Assembly (NCBI GenBank): GCA_965237855.1
Contig: CBDEGK010000008.1
Location: 62,001 to 126,000, forward strand
DNA from: CBDEGK01 sp965237855
Lineage (GTDB): Bacteria > Pseudomonadota > Gammaproteobacteria > Pseudomonadales > Halieaceae
Length of the DNA stretch: 64,000 nucleotides
Reading direction: 5' to 3'
The notes beneath the pieces were generated by a model. That model ran no database searches, was not told the DNA's origin, and saw only the letters and a program-made list of their open reading frames with translations. Of this stretch, positions 8,576-18,504 are shown in pieces. Within the stretch, counting starts at the first letter, position 1. Every line of letters begins with the position of its first letter. The translations under genes were made by a program, and so were the position numbers.

Positions 8576-10261
8576 CTACATGCTCTCCGGCGCGGATACG
8601 CCCAGCAAACCCAGCCCATTGGCTATGACCTGGCGTACAGCCGCGGTCAGGGCAAGCCGGGCATTGCGCAGAGGGGCATCTTCAACCAACATCTTATGGG
8701 CGTTGTACCAGCTGTGAAACTCGGCCGCTAGTTCTCGCAGGTAAGTGGCCACCGTGTGCGGTTCCGAGCGCTGGGCTGCCAGTTGTACGACCTCGGGGTA
8801 CTGCGACATTTTCTTCATCACCGCGTTTTCCAGGTCTTCAGTGAGCTCAGATAACTGGGCGATGCCCGCTGCTGGCTCCCATGTCAGCCCCTGTTCCGCC
8901 AGTTTCCGAAACACACTGCAAGCCCTGGCGTGGGCATATTGAATATAGTACACCGGGTTGTCATTGCTCTGGGTCAGCGCCAGGTCTATATCAAAGGTCA
9001 ACTGCGATGTCGTAGACCGAGCGGCCAGGAAGTAGCGGGTGGCATCGCGACCGACTTCATCAATCAGCTCGCGCAGAGTCACATAGCTGCCAGCGCGCTT
9101 GGAAAGCTTGACCTCTTGGCCGCCGCGCATGACGGTCACCATCTGGTGAAGTACATAGTCAGGCCAGCCCTCGGGTATACCTGCATCGAGAGCCTGAAGG
9201 CCGGCGCGCACCCGGGTGACGGTACTGTGGTGGTCTGCTCCCTGCTCGTTGATGACGCGGGTGAAGCCCCGTTCCCATTTATTGTGGTGATAGGCGACAT
9301 CGGGCAGGAAGTAGGTGTAGCCGCCATCGCTTTTGCGCATCACCCGGTCTTTATCGTCGCCAAAATCGGTGGTGCGCAGCCACAGCGCGCCGTCCTGCTC
9401 AAAAGTATGGCCGCCGGCAATCAAAGATTCCACGGCTGCCTCGACTGCGCCTGACTCGTACAGAGAGGATTCCAGGAAGAATACGTTAAACTCCACGGCG
9501 AACGCCTGCAGGTCCAGGTCTTGCGCTCGGCGCAGGTAAGCTACCGCGAACAGGCGAATAGCCTCCAGGTCATCCGGATCGGCGGCACCGGTAACGTGTT
9601 TATCGCTGGCATCGATGGTTGCAGCGCCCATGTAGGCATCGGCCACGTCGACTATGTATTGCCCGCGATAACCATCCTCGGGCCAGGACGGATCATCCAG
9701 CCCCAGTCCGCGGCAGCGTGCCTGTACCGACAAGCCAAGGTTGTTTATCTGTTGGCCGGCGTCGTTATAGTAAAACTCACAGCTGACCTGCCAGCCGGTG
9801 GCGGTCAGCAGGCGAGCAATACAGTCGCCAACGGCAGCGCCGCGACCATGTCCTACATGCAGGGGGCCGGTGGGATTGGCAGAGACGAACTCCACCTGCA
9901 CAGATCGTCCTGCGCCCTCATTGGAGCAGCCAAAGGCATCGCCCTGTTCAAGCACGGTTTCGACGACGGATTGCAGGCTGGCGGCGCCGAGGAAAAAATT
10001 GATAAAGCCGGGTCCGGCTATTTCTGTGCGAGTGACCTGGTCTGATTTCGGTAGCGCCTCACAAATTATTTCCGCCAACTGGCGTGGCTTCATCCCAGCT
10101 TGTTTGGCCAGGGTCAGGGCGAGATTGCTGGCCAGATCGCCGTGTGCGGGGTCCCGGGTGCGATCAATCTGTATGGACAGGGGCGACTCCACATCGAGTT
10201 TGCCCTGGTCCTGCAGGCTGGTGACAGCCGCCGTCAGCAGCTCAGTGAGGTGTTCCTTCAT
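8576..10261 (-). CDS. argS: Arginyl-tRNA synthetase
   Basis: ArgS is a class I aminoacyl-tRNA synthetase that charges tRNA-Arg. The 561 residues include the N-terminal additional domain, the HIGH box as HVGH at 135-138 within SANPTGPLHVGHGRG, the Rossmann fold, a VKLSKRAG stretch in place of the KMSK loop (usual for ArgS) and a C-terminal DALR helical domain ending in the typical LxLLGVSAPESM. Transcribed toward the SPOR gene and hslVU. Confidence 0.97.
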   Translation of the reverse strand: MKEHLTELLTAAVTSLQDQGKLDVESPLSIQIDRTRDPAHGDLASNLALTLAKQAGMKPRQLAEIICEALPKSDQVTRTEIAGPGFINFFLGAASLQSVVETVLEQGDAFGCSNEGAGRSVQVEFVSANPTGPLHVGHGRGAAVGDCIARLLTATGWQVSCEFYYNDAGQQINNLGLSVQARCRGLGLDDPSWPEDGYRGQYIVDVADAYMGAATIDASDKHVTGAADPDDLEAIRLFAVAYLRRAQDLDLQAFAVEFNVFFLESSLYESGAVEAAVESLIAGGHTFEQDGALWLRTTDFGDDKDRVMRKSDGGYTYFLPDVAYHHNKWERGFTRVINEQGADHHSTVTRVRAGLQALDAGIPEGWPDYVLHQMVTVMRGGQEVKLSKRAGSYVTLRELIDEVGRDATRYFLAARSTTSQLTFDIDLALTQSNDNPVYYIQYAHARACSVFRKLAEQGLTWEPAAGIAQLSELTEDLENAVMKKMSQYPEVVQLAAQRSEPHTVATYLRELAAEFHSWYNAHKMLVEDAPLRNARLALTAAVRQVIANGLGLLGVSAPESM

Positions 10262-10336
10262 TGTTTTCGCTTGGCTAAATAATGCGGCCGCATATTATCC
10301 CTGTATAGGCCCTCAAAGGCTATACATCTGTGTCGA

Positions 10337-12535
10337 CTAGATCATCTCCTGGGGATCGACATCAATGGACCAGCGCAAACGTTTTGCCGTAGGCAGAGTG
10401 TCGGCAATGGCCACTAAGTCGTCAGCACATGCCTGAGCCGCCTTACGATTGCGGCTGTGTACCAGTAATTGCCAGCGGAAGCGTCCCTGACGCCTTTGCA
10501 TGGGAGCGGGGAGGGGGCCAATGCACTGACCCTGGCCTTTGCCGATACGTTCATAGTGACTGCGCAGCTGTTGCAAAAATTTCTCGCCGGCACTGGCCTG
10601 CCCCGCCTCCGCCCGTAGCATGAGAAGGTTTCCCCGCGGCGGCATAGCGGTCTGCTGGCGCTGCTCCAGTAAACTCCGGGCGAAACTACCATATCCCTGG
10701 CTGAGCAAGGTCAGCAGCAGGGGGTGATCTGGATAATGAGTCTGCAACAGGACTTTTCCGGGTTTGTGTTCCCGACCGGCCCGTCCCGAAACCTGGGTTA
10801 ACAGCTGGCCCATGCGCTCCGGCCCGCGAAAATCCCCGCTGAACAGCGCGGCATCGACATCGATCAGGCCCACCAGGGTGACGTTGGGGAAGTGATGACC
10901 CTTGGTGAGCATCTGCGTGCCCAGCAGGATACAAGGTTCACCCAGACTCACCGCCTCGAATACCGCATCCATGGCACCCTTGCGGGACATCGAGTCCCGA
11001 TCCACCCGGTACAGGGGAACAGTGGGGAACTCCTGCAGCAGCGTCTCTTCGACTCGCTCCGTGCCTAGTCCGGTAGCCATCAGTTGGCTGCTTCTACACT
11101 CGGGACATTGATTCAACGCCGGGGTAGACCATCCGCAGTGGTGACAGCGTAATCGTCCCGCTTTCCTGTGCAATGTAAGACGCGCGTCGCAGTGGGAGCA
11201 GCCGGCGACGTAGCCACAGTCGTGGCATTGGAGACTTGGCGCGTAACCGCGGCGGTTGAGAAACAGCAGTACCTGGTTGCCGGCTGCAATATGCTCGCGC
11301 ATCGCGGCCAGCATGGCCTCTGCAAGACCGCCCTGAAGTACCTGATGGCGAACATCGAGCGAGCGGAATTCGGGCAATTCTGCGCTGGTAGCTCTGCGGT
11401 TCAGCAAAAGATGCCCGTACTTGCCAGCCTCTGCATTGGCCAATGTCTCCAGGCTTGGTGTGGCAGTGCCCAGCACCACGGGTACTTTTTCCAGCTGGCC
11501 GCGCATTACGGCGACGTCGCGAGCGGAGTAACGAAAGCCATCCTGTTGCTTATAGGAGAGGTCGTGTTCCTCGTCGACCACGATCAGCCCGGGTTTGGCC
11601 ATGTTGGTGAAAATAGCAGAGCGAGTACCCAGCACAATGTGAGCGCGGCCGGATCGCGCGTCATCCCAGGCCTGTTCGCGAGCACCGTCGCTGAGGCCGG
11701 AATGCAACACCACGATATGGGCGTGAAATCGGCGCTGGAAGCGCTGCAGAGTCTGCGGGGTAAGCCCAATTTCAGGAATCAGTACCAGCGCCTGCTGGCC
11801 GCGTTCCAGCACCCTGCTAATCAATTGCAGGTAAACCTCGGTCTTGCCGCTACCGGTAACACCTTCCAGCAGGAAACCGCGAAACTGCCCGGCGCTGTTA
11901 TCAATTGCGGTCACCGCACGGGTCTGTTCCTGGTTCAGCGACAGACCCGGCTTGGAGGAGGCAGCAGTCGCCGACGGAATTCGAATAAATGACTCGACCA
12001 GACCTTTCTTTTCTACCTGTCGCAATATTGCCGGCGAGATCCCCGCCTCCATCAAGCTGCGCTGGCTGCTATCGCCAGCGTTTCGCAAGGCGTCGACTAA
12101 TTGTGCCTGCCGGGGCGCCCGTGTCGGGGCGCCCGTTGGCAGGCCCAGCCCCGCGGTTGTCAAACGCCAACAGGTTTCCCCGGCGGCAGTGTAAATCTTG
12201 CCATCCCGCAGTGAGGGCGGCAGTGCGGCGGCGAGAATCTCTCCGGGAGGGTGTTTGTAGTAATTTGCAGCCCACTGGCACAGTTTCAGCAGGTTTTTGC
12301 CAATCAGCGGCTGTTCATCGATAATCTCAGTCGCCGCCCGTAGCTTGCTGACTTCAACCGCAGATTCGCTAACCTGTGCCACCAATATGCCGCAAACGCT
12401 GCGGTGGCCAAAGGGCACCCGGATACGGGTGCCGGGTTTTACCGCTGCCACCTGTTGTTCCGAGAGATCGGCGGGGGGGAGGTAGTCGAAAAAGCGGCGC
12501 AGGGGAGAAGCGATGACAAGGCGGAAAAACGGCAT
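10337..12535 (-). CDS. priA: Primosomal replication-restart helicase PriA
   Basis: PriA recognises abandoned replication forks and reloads the replisome. The 732-residue reading starts MPFFRLVIASPL, the same length as the E. coli protein. It has the N-terminal DNA-binding region, Walker A GVTGSGKT (about 225-232), the DEEH box, and paired zinc-binding cysteines (CHDCGYVAGCSHC, CHHCGWSTPALNQCPEC) inserted in the helicase core. The frame is open 96 bases upstream, but the extension is not PriA-like. Divergent from rpmE. Confidence 0.96.
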   Translation of the reverse strand: MPFFRLVIASPLRRFFDYLPPADLSEQQVAAVKPGTRIRVPFGHRSVCGILVAQVSESAVEVSKLRAATEIIDEQPLIGKNLLKLCQWAANYYKHPPGEILAAALPPSLRDGKIYTAAGETCWRLTTAGLGLPTGAPTRAPRQAQLVDALRNAGDSSQRSLMEAGISPAILRQVEKKGLVESFIRIPSATAASSKPGLSLNQEQTRAVTAIDNSAGQFRGFLLEGVTGSGKTEVYLQLISRVLERGQQALVLIPEIGLTPQTLQRFQRRFHAHIVVLHSGLSDGAREQAWDDARSGRAHIVLGTRSAIFTNMAKPGLIVVDEEHDLSYKQQDGFRYSARDVAVMRGQLEKVPVVLGTATPSLETLANAEAGKYGHLLLNRRATSAELPEFRSLDVRHQVLQGGLAEAMLAAMREHIAAGNQVLLFLNRRGYAPSLQCHDCGYVAGCSHCDARLTLHRKAGRLRCHHCGWSTPALNQCPECRSSQLMATGLGTERVEETLLQEFPTVPLYRVDRDSMSRKGAMDAVFEAVSLGEPCILLGTQMLTKGHHFPNVTLVGLIDVDAALFSGDFRGPERMGQLLTQVSGRAGREHKPGKVLLQTHYPDHPLLLTLLSQGYGSFARSLLEQRQQTAMPPRGNLLMLRAEAGQASAGEKFLQQLRSHYERIGKGQGQCIGPLPAPMQRRQGRFRWQLLVHSRNRKAAQACADDLVAIADTLPTAKRLRWSIDVDPQEMI

Positions 12536-12696
12536 GGGGCGTAGTGTAGCAGGAGTGTAGCAAATGCCAGAAAGCGGTTGCTTCTGGCGCTGTGTCTGGT
12601 AAGATGCCCGCCTATTTTTTGACCACTTCAAGTGGCCACCTAAGGTGCGGTGCCCGGCGATAGACCGGGTGGCGGTGCTGCTAAAAGGAGAAAATC

Positions 12697-12912
12697 ATGC
12701 AAGCAGAAATTCACCCGGAGTACAGCGAGATTACGGCTACCTGTAGCTGTGGGAACGTCATCAAAACTCGCTCGACACTGTGCAAAGACATTCACGTTGA
12801 TGTCTGTTCCCAGTGCCATCCGTTCTTTACCGGCAAGCAGAAAATTGTTGATACGGGCGGCCGCGTTGACCGGTTCAACAAGCGGTTCGGTAATCGCGGT
12901 AAAAAAAGCTAA
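12697..12912 (+). CDS. rpmE: 50S ribosomal protein L31, zinc-binding form
   Basis: A 71-residue L31 of the zinc-binding (C+) class: cysteines at 16 and 18 (TCSCGN) and 37 and 40 (VCSQCHPF), followed by FFTGKQKIVDTGGRVDRFNKRF. A good ribosome-binding site (AAAAGGAGAAAATC) precedes the ATG. Divergent from priA, with a strong hairpin terminator just after the stop, so it is a single-gene unit. The second, cysteine-less L31 paralogue many bacteria carry is not in this window. Confidence 0.97.
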   Translation: MQAEIHPEYSEITATCSCGNVIKTRSTLCKDIHVDVCSQCHPFFTGKQKIVDTGGRVDRFNKRFGNRGKKS

Positions 12913-12924
12913 CCGGGCCCCACT

Positions 12925-12964
12925 AAAAAAAGCGCCGACTTCGTCAGAAGCGGCGCTTTTTTTT
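12925..12964 (+). terminator. Intrinsic terminator after rpmE
   Basis: An A-run, then GCGCCGACTTC, loop GTCA, GAAGCGGCGC and eight T residues. The stem pairs with a single bulged A. Located 13 bases after the rpmE stop; the flanking A-run could also allow some termination in the other direction. Confidence 0.9.
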
Positions 12965-12999
12965 ACAGCGGACTTCTAACAGCATCGTGGTATTGGTAC

Positions 13000-14256
13000 A
13001 TGGCAAAAGATATTAAGAACGAAGCGCTGGCCTATCATGAATTTCCCCGCCCCGGGAAAATCAGCGTCGAATTGACGACTGCCGCCGCCACCCAGGAAGA
13101 CCTGGCTCTCGCCTATAGCCCCGGTGTCGCGGAGCCCTGTCGAGAAATCGCCAAGGATCCGCTCAATGCCTATCGTTACACAGGTAAGGGGAACCTCGTC
13201 GCGGTTGTTAGCAACGGCACTGCGGTGCTGGGGCTGGGCGATCTTGGCCCGCTGGCCAGTAAGCCGGTCATGGAGGGAAAGGCGCTGCTGTTCAAGCGTT
13301 TCGCCGGGGTTGATGCCATTGATATCGAAGTTGACGCCGTCAGCAGTGAGGCCTTTATTGAGACGGTTGCCAATATTGCCGGGACTTTTGGCGGTATTAA
13401 CCTGGAGGATATCAAGGCGCCAGAGTGCTTTGAGATTGAAAAGACCCTGATAGAACGCTGTGATATCCCGGTATTCCACGACGATCAACATGGCACTGCC
13501 ATTGTCACCGCCGCGGGCATGATCAATGCCCTGGAGATTCAGGGTAAAACACTGGAAAACGCCCGTATCGTCTGTCTCGGCGCCGGTGCGGCAGCGATAG
13601 CTTGTATGCGGCTGTTGGTGAGCCTGGGTGCTCAGCGAGAGAATATTTTCATGCTGGATCGACGCGGTGTGATTTACCCCGGCCGCGAGGGTGTCAACCA
13701 GTACAAGGCAGAGTTTGCCAATGATACAGACAAACACAGCTTGCACGCCGCCTGCGAAGGGGCGGACGCGTTTGTGGGTTTATCCGGCGCAGATTTGCTG
13801 AGCGCGGAAATGTTACTGGAAATGGCAGAGAAGCCGATTGTCTTTGCCTGTTCCAATCCAGATCCGGAAATAAAGCCGGAATTGGCCCGGCAGACGCGTG
13901 ACGACGTGATTGTCGCCACCGGTCGTTCGGATTATCCCAACCAGGTCAACAATGTGTTGGGCTTTCCCTTTATCTTTCGGGGCGCACTCGACGTGCGCGC
14001 CAGTGCGATTAACGAGGACATGAAAGTTGCCGCGGTGCGGGCACTTTGCGAACTTGCCAGGGAGGCCGTTCCCACCGAGGTATTGCAGGCCTGTAATCTC
14101 GACAGTCTGGAGTTTGGCCCCGACTATATTATCCCCAAGCCAATGGATTCACGATTGTTATCTAAGGTGTCAGCGGCGGTGGCGCGGGCGGCTGTGGACA
14201 GCGGGGTTGCACAACTTCCCTATCCCGAAAATTACCCGCTCGAGCCCATTGTTTAA
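13000..14256 (+). CDS. Malic enzyme, NADP-type, without phosphotransacetylase domain
   Basis: This enzyme decarboxylates malate to pyruvate with reduction of NAD(P). The 418-residue protein has the malic N-terminal domain (YSPGVAEPC, GNLVAVVSNGTAVLGLGDLG, DDQHGTAIVTAAG) and the NAD-binding domain (CLGAGAAAIACM, VFACSNPDPEI, NVLGFPFIFRGALD). E. coli MaeB has a further phosphotransacetylase-like domain of about 330 residues that is absent here; the short form is also found beside ponA in pseudomonads. No clear Shine-Dalgarno is visible. Its stop lies 4 bases from the stop of convergent mrcA. Confidence 0.92.
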   Translation: MAKDIKNEALAYHEFPRPGKISVELTTAAATQEDLALAYSPGVAEPCREIAKDPLNAYRYTGKGNLVAVVSNGTAVLGLGDLGPLASKPVMEGKALLFKRFAGVDAIDIEVDAVSSEAFIETVANIAGTFGGINLEDIKAPECFEIEKTLIERCDIPVFHDDQHGTAIVTAAGMINALEIQGKTLENARIVCLGAGAAAIACMRLLVSLGAQRENIFMLDRRGVIYPGREGVNQYKAEFANDTDKHSLHAACEGADAFVGLSGADLLSAEMLLEMAEKPIVFACSNPDPEIKPELARQTRDDVIVATGRSDYPNQVNNVLGFPFIFRGALDVRASAINEDMKVAAVRALCELAREAVPTEVLQACNLDSLEFGPDYIIPKPMDSRLLSKVSAAVARAAVDSGVAQLPYPENYPLEPIV

Positions 14257-14260
14257 AACA

Positions 14261-16699
14261 CTAGAATAATTGTTCGCGCAAATCGTCGCCGGATCGCCCT
14301 GCTGGGCTGTCGCGATCATAGCTGCTGGATTGGCTCGGTACCTGTCCGGCCTGGAAGTATTCGAAAATAGCCCCGGCCTGCCCCGGCCGTGCTAATAGCC
14401 CAGTTTTAGGATCGATGCGGACATGGACCATGCCTTCCGGTATTTCCCGTGCGCGTTCTTCCCTGTCGGCAAGAGCCACGCGCATGTAGTCGATCCATAT
14501 GGGCTGCGCTGCAGAGCCACCGAATTCGTTTTTACCCAGTAGCAGGTTCTGGTCAAAACCCAGCCAGGCAGTGGTCACCACCTCGGGGTTGTAACCCGAA
14601 AACCAGGCATCGGTGGGGCCGTTGGTGGTGCCGGTTTTCCCTGCGATATCGCTGCGCTTGAGCACCCGCGCCCGGGTACCCGTTCCCCTGGTAATGACAT
14701 CCCGCAGAATACTGTCTATCAGGAAGGCGGCCTTAGGATCCATGATTCGTTCTGCTCGCGGCAACTGCTGCTGTTGTGCGGCGGCAAGAATTTCTTCCAT
14801 GCTGAGTTCGCCTTCCTCGTCCTCAACAATAGCTGTCGTGCTCTCAAGTTCACAGGGTCGGCAGACGGTGGCGGGAAGGGCCCGGAATATTTCCTGACGA
14901 TGAAAATCCTCGATCCGCTCAATCAGCCATGAGTCAACCTTGTAGCCGCCATTGGCGAGACTGGCGTAAGCCGTTACCAACTGGCGCGGAGTAATAGCGT
15001 GGGTTCCCAGTGCCAGGGACAGGTCCGGGGCTAGTTCCTCGGTATTAAACCCAAAACGACCGGCGTAGTTAATAGCCGTACGGATCCCTAATTGCTGTAA
15101 TAACCGGATCGACACCAGGTTGCGGGATTTGGTGAGTGCCCAGCGCAGGCGGGTGGGGCCGTAGAATTTGCCGCCATCATTTTCCGGGCGCCAGGTATCC
15201 TCCAGGGCGGCGTCTTCAAATACCACTGGCGCATCATTGATAATGCTGGCGGCGGTAAAACCGTTCTCCAGGGCGGCAGAATAAATGAAAGGCTTGAAAT
15301 TTGAGCCGGGTTGCCGGGTGGCCTGGGTGGCACGATTAAATTTGCTCATCTGAAACCCCAGTCCACCGACTACGCTGAGAATGCCGCCGTTGCTCGCGTC
15401 CAGGGAAATCAGTGCGGCCTGGGCGGCGGGCACCTGGGTTAGCCACAGGCTGCCATCATTTTTCTGTTTGAGACGGATAAGGTCGCCGATCGACCACAAG
15501 TCTGCAGGAGATTTGGGTCGGGCGTCGCGCCTATTTTCATCGATATAGGGACGAGCCTGCCTGAGCCCGTTTTCCCAGGCAACGATGGCTAGCGTACCCT
15601 CCGCTAGCAGCACCTTGAGTTCGGTGTCAGTGACCTCCGTAATAATCGCCGGTATGCGGCCGGCGATGGTTGCTGTCTGGTTCAGGGTTGCGCGCCAGAA
15701 GTCGGTCATGTCCTCATTTTCAAGCGCGGGCAGCTGTTGCTCCGGGCCGCGGTAACCGTGACGTTCGTCGTAGGCAGAGAGGCCGTCGAGAACCGCCTTG
15801 TTGGCGGCCTGCTGCAGCCTGGAGTCGACCGTTGTAAAGACGTGAAAGCCATCGTTGTAGGCGGCCAGGCCGTAGCGTTGAATCATCTCGCTTCGCGCCA
15901 TTTCCGCTGCGTACGGCGCATCAAAGGAAAGCTTGGCGCCGTGGTGGGTGGCACTCACTGGCGTGTTCAGAGCCACCTCGTAAGCAGCCTGGTCGATGTA
16001 GTCCAGGTTCAGCATGCGACCGAGAATCCAGTCGCGGCGTACTAGCGCCCGTTCCGCGTTCGAGATCGGGTTATAACGCGAGGGTGCTTTTGGCAAGCCT
16101 GCCAGCATCGCCAGCTGAGCCAGGTTTAGCTCAATGATGTGAGAGCCGTAGTACACCTGTGCGGCTGCCTCAAAGCCATAGGCCCGGTGACCCAGGAATA
16201 CCTGGTTGAAATAGAGTTCGAATATCTCTTCTTTATTAAGCGTGCGCTCTATTTCCAGCGACAGCAGGATTTCCTTGAACTTGCGGGTAAAGGTGCGTTC
16301 CAGGGTGAGAAAATAATTGCGTGCCACCTGCATGGTCAAGGTGCTGCCGCCCGAACCTTTTCGGCCAGTCATCACCAGTTCCGAGACGGCCCGGGCAAGC
16401 CCGGCGAAGTCGATCCCGGAGTGCTCGAAGAATCCGTCATCTTCTGCTGCTAGTAATGCCTGTACGAATTGTTTTGGTATCTGCGCGTAGGGCAGGGGGT
16501 TGCGCTTCTGCTCCCCGAATTGACCTATCAATTCGCCATCCCGGGTGTAGACCCGCATCGGGGTCTGTAATTTCACATCCCTAAGCACCTCGACAGATGG
16601 CAGGGATGGGCTTAAATATAGATATACCCCAGAACCCAGTAATAGTAGCGAACAGAGGGCCGCCGGCAACAGGTAAAGGACGATGCGAACTGTCTTCAT
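14261..16699 (-). CDS. mrcA: Penicillin-binding protein 1A (transglycosylase/transpeptidase)
   Basis: A class A bifunctional peptidoglycan synthase. The 812 residues have an N-terminal signal-anchor (about 7-29), the GT51 glycosyltransferase domain (AAEDDGFFEHSGIDFAG, RKGSGGSTLTMQVARNYFL), an OB-like insert, and the transpeptidase domain with SNFK (PGSNFKPFIYSAAL), SRN (TKSRNLVS) and KTGTTNG boxes. The insert and the transpeptidase order are those of PBP1A (ponA/mrcA). Divergent from pilM across a 174-base AT-rich region, as in pseudomonads. Confidence 0.96.
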   Translation of the reverse strand: MKTVRIVLYLLPAALCSLLLLGSGVYLYLSPSLPSVEVLRDVKLQTPMRVYTRDGELIGQFGEQKRNPLPYAQIPKQFVQALLAAEDDGFFEHSGIDFAGLARAVSELVMTGRKGSGGSTLTMQVARNYFLTLERTFTRKFKEILLSLEIERTLNKEEIFELYFNQVFLGHRAYGFEAAAQVYYGSHIIELNLAQLAMLAGLPKAPSRYNPISNAERALVRRDWILGRMLNLDYIDQAAYEVALNTPVSATHHGAKLSFDAPYAAEMARSEMIQRYGLAAYNDGFHVFTTVDSRLQQAANKAVLDGLSAYDERHGYRGPEQQLPALENEDMTDFWRATLNQTATIAGRIPAIITEVTDTELKVLLAEGTLAIVAWENGLRQARPYIDENRRDARPKSPADLWSIGDLIRLKQKNDGSLWLTQVPAAQAALISLDASNGGILSVVGGLGFQMSKFNRATQATRQPGSNFKPFIYSAALENGFTAASIINDAPVVFEDAALEDTWRPENDGGKFYGPTRLRWALTKSRNLVSIRLLQQLGIRTAINYAGRFGFNTEELAPDLSLALGTHAITPRQLVTAYASLANGGYKVDSWLIERIEDFHRQEIFRALPATVCRPCELESTTAIVEDEEGELSMEEILAAAQQQQLPRAERIMDPKAAFLIDSILRDVITRGTGTRARVLKRSDIAGKTGTTNGPTDAWFSGYNPEVVTTAWLGFDQNLLLGKNEFGGSAAQPIWIDYMRVALADREERAREIPEGMVHVRIDPKTGLLARPGQAGAIFEYFQAGQVPSQSSSYDRDSPAGRSGDDLREQLF

Positions 16700-16873
16700 T
16701 TATTCATTGAATATCAATAGCTTATAAATCAGGGCCCAACAATGGGGGCGTTTAGGACGGCAGATTATATGCTTTTTTACCCTTTTTATGTATTTGCGTG
16801 TATGTTATACCTGTTATTTAATGTATCAGTGTATAAGTCTAACGTAAGTTACGGATACAAATAGGAAAATACA

Positions 16874-17938
16874 TTGTTTGGTCTGTTTGGAAATAGAAAG
16901 TCGACACCAGTCCTGGGTCTGGATATCAGTTCCACGACCGTCAAATTACTGGAGTTGAGCCATACCGGGGAGCGCTACCGGGTGGAGAGCTATGCCGTCA
17001 GCTCACTGCCGGTGGACGCGGTGATCGAAAAAAATGTGAACGATGTCGAGGGCGTGGCCAACGCCATTCGCAACGTTGTGACCCAGTCCAAGACCAAGCT
17101 CAAGGCCGCTGCTGCTGCGGTTGCAGGTTCCTCGGTGATCACCAAGGTTATTGATATGCCATCGGGACTCAATGAGGATGATATGGAGACCCAGCTGACG
17201 CTAGAGGCAGACCAGTACATCCCCTACCCACTGGAAGAAGTCGCCATCGACTTTGAAATCCAGGGAGCGTCTCCTGAGAGCGACGGCCAGGTGGAAGTGC
17301 TGCTCGCGGCTTGCCGTCGGGAGACTATCGATGCCCGGGTGGAGGCGATTGAAGGCGCAGAACTAATGGCGAAGATCATGGACGTAGAAGCCTATGCCAT
17401 GGAGCGGGCTTTTGCGCTGGTACAAAACCAGCTGGATATTGAAGATGACAACACGGTGGCAGTGGTTGATATCGGCGCCACCATGACCACCTTGAGTGTT
17501 CTGACCAACGGACAGACCATCTACACCCGGGAGCAGCTATTCGGTGGCAAGCAGCTAACGGACGAGATTATGCGCCGCTACGGCCTGCCGGTTGAGGAAG
17601 CTGGTCTGGCCAAGAAGCAGGGCGGCCTGCCGGATGATTATGAGCCGGAAGTATTGGAGCCGTTCAAGGATGCGGTGGTACAACAGGTGGCTCGATCCCT
17701 GCAGTTCTTCTTCTCCTCCAGCCAATATAACGATGTGGACTATATTGTATTAGCAGGCGGTGTTGCTTCGATGGAAGGACTGGATGAGCTGGTTCAGGAG
17801 AAACTGGGTACAACGTCTACCGTTGCCAACCCATTCTCTGATATGGCTATCTCCTCCAGGGTTAATGCGGTGGCTCTGAGTAGTGATGCCCCGGCACTGA
17901 TGATTGCCTGCGGACTCGCTTTGCGGAGTTTTGACTAA
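16874..17938 (+). CDS. pilM: Type IV pilus assembly protein PilM
   Basis: PilM is the cytoplasmic actin-like (FtsA/SHS2 fold) member of the pilus alignment complex; it binds the PilN N-terminus. The 354-residue protein begins MFGLFGNRKSTPVLGLDISS and contains VAVVDIGATMTTLSVL and LAGGVASMEGLDELV, the phosphate-binding motifs of the fold. The start is a TTG at 16874 (AGGAAAATACATTG); no in-frame ATG fits the conserved N-terminus. The stop overlaps the pilN start by one base (TAATG). Promoter expected in the AT-rich divergent region 16700-16873. Confidence 0.96.
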   Translation: MFGLFGNRKSTPVLGLDISSTTVKLLELSHTGERYRVESYAVSSLPVDAVIEKNVNDVEGVANAIRNVVTQSKTKLKAAAAAVAGSSVITKVIDMPSGLNEDDMETQLTLEADQYIPYPLEEVAIDFEIQGASPESDGQVEVLLAACRRETIDARVEAIEGAELMAKIMDVEAYAMERAFALVQNQLDIEDDNTVAVVDIGATMTTLSVLTNGQTIYTREQLFGGKQLTDEIMRRYGLPVEEAGLAKKQGGLPDDYEPEVLEPFKDAVVQQVARSLQFFFSSSQYNDVDYIVLAGGVASMEGLDELVQEKLGTTSTVANPFSDMAISSRVNAVALSSDAPALMIACGLALRSFD

Positions 17939-18501
17939 TGGCCCAAATTAACCTATTGCCTTGGCGCGACGAGCGCCGCACGGAACTGAAGCAGGAGTTC
18001 CTGGCGGTGCTGGGCATTGTGGTGGCCTTTGGTGCAGTGATTGTCTTTGTCGTCGACCTGTTCTTTAGTGCTGAAATACAGAATCAGAAAAACCGCAACG
18101 CCTACCTCACTCAAAATATCGAGTCTCTCAACAAGCAAGTTGAAGAGATTCGGGACATGCAACGCAAGCGAACCCAATTGCTGGATCGTATGAAGGTAAT
18201 TCAGGAGCTGCAGGGTAATCGTCCGATCATCGTTAGGATACTGGATCAGTTGGTGCGAACTGTGCCGGACGGTGTTTTTTATACGGAGCTGACGGCGGTG
18301 AACCAGGTCATCAATATTACCGGTATTGCCGAATCCAACAACCGGGTGTCCAGCCTGATGCGCCGGCTGGATGCCTCAGAGTGGTTCAAGGACCCGAATC
18401 TGGACGGGGTGAAGGCACAACCAAATTTTGGCGAGCAGGCAACGACATTCATCATGTCGGTGCAATTGCGGCTGCCCACCACAGAAGAGGAGGAGATCTA
18501 G
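17938..18501 (+). CDS. pilN: Type IV pilus assembly protein PilN
   Basis: PilN is a bitopic inner-membrane protein pairing with PilO in the pilus alignment complex. The 187 residues open with the conserved INLLPWRDERR motif, which docks on PilM, followed by a membrane helix (about 22-44), a coiled-coil segment (about 45-90) and a periplasmic ferredoxin-like domain. Coupled to pilM by the TAATG overlap, and separated from pilO by 3 bases. Confidence 0.96.
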   Translation: MAQINLLPWRDERRTELKQEFLAVLGIVVAFGAVIVFVVDLFFSAEIQNQKNRNAYLTQNIESLNKQVEEIRDMQRKRTQLLDRMKVIQELQGNRPIIVRILDQLVRTVPDGVFYTELTAVNQVINITGIAESNNRVSSLMRRLDASEWFKDPNLDGVKAQPNFGEQATTFIMSVQLRLPTTEEEEI

Positions 18502-18504
18502 CTC

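Noticed and set aside
11168..11992. 274-residue plus-strand reading opposite priA
   Set aside because: Antisense shadow of the priA helicase core.
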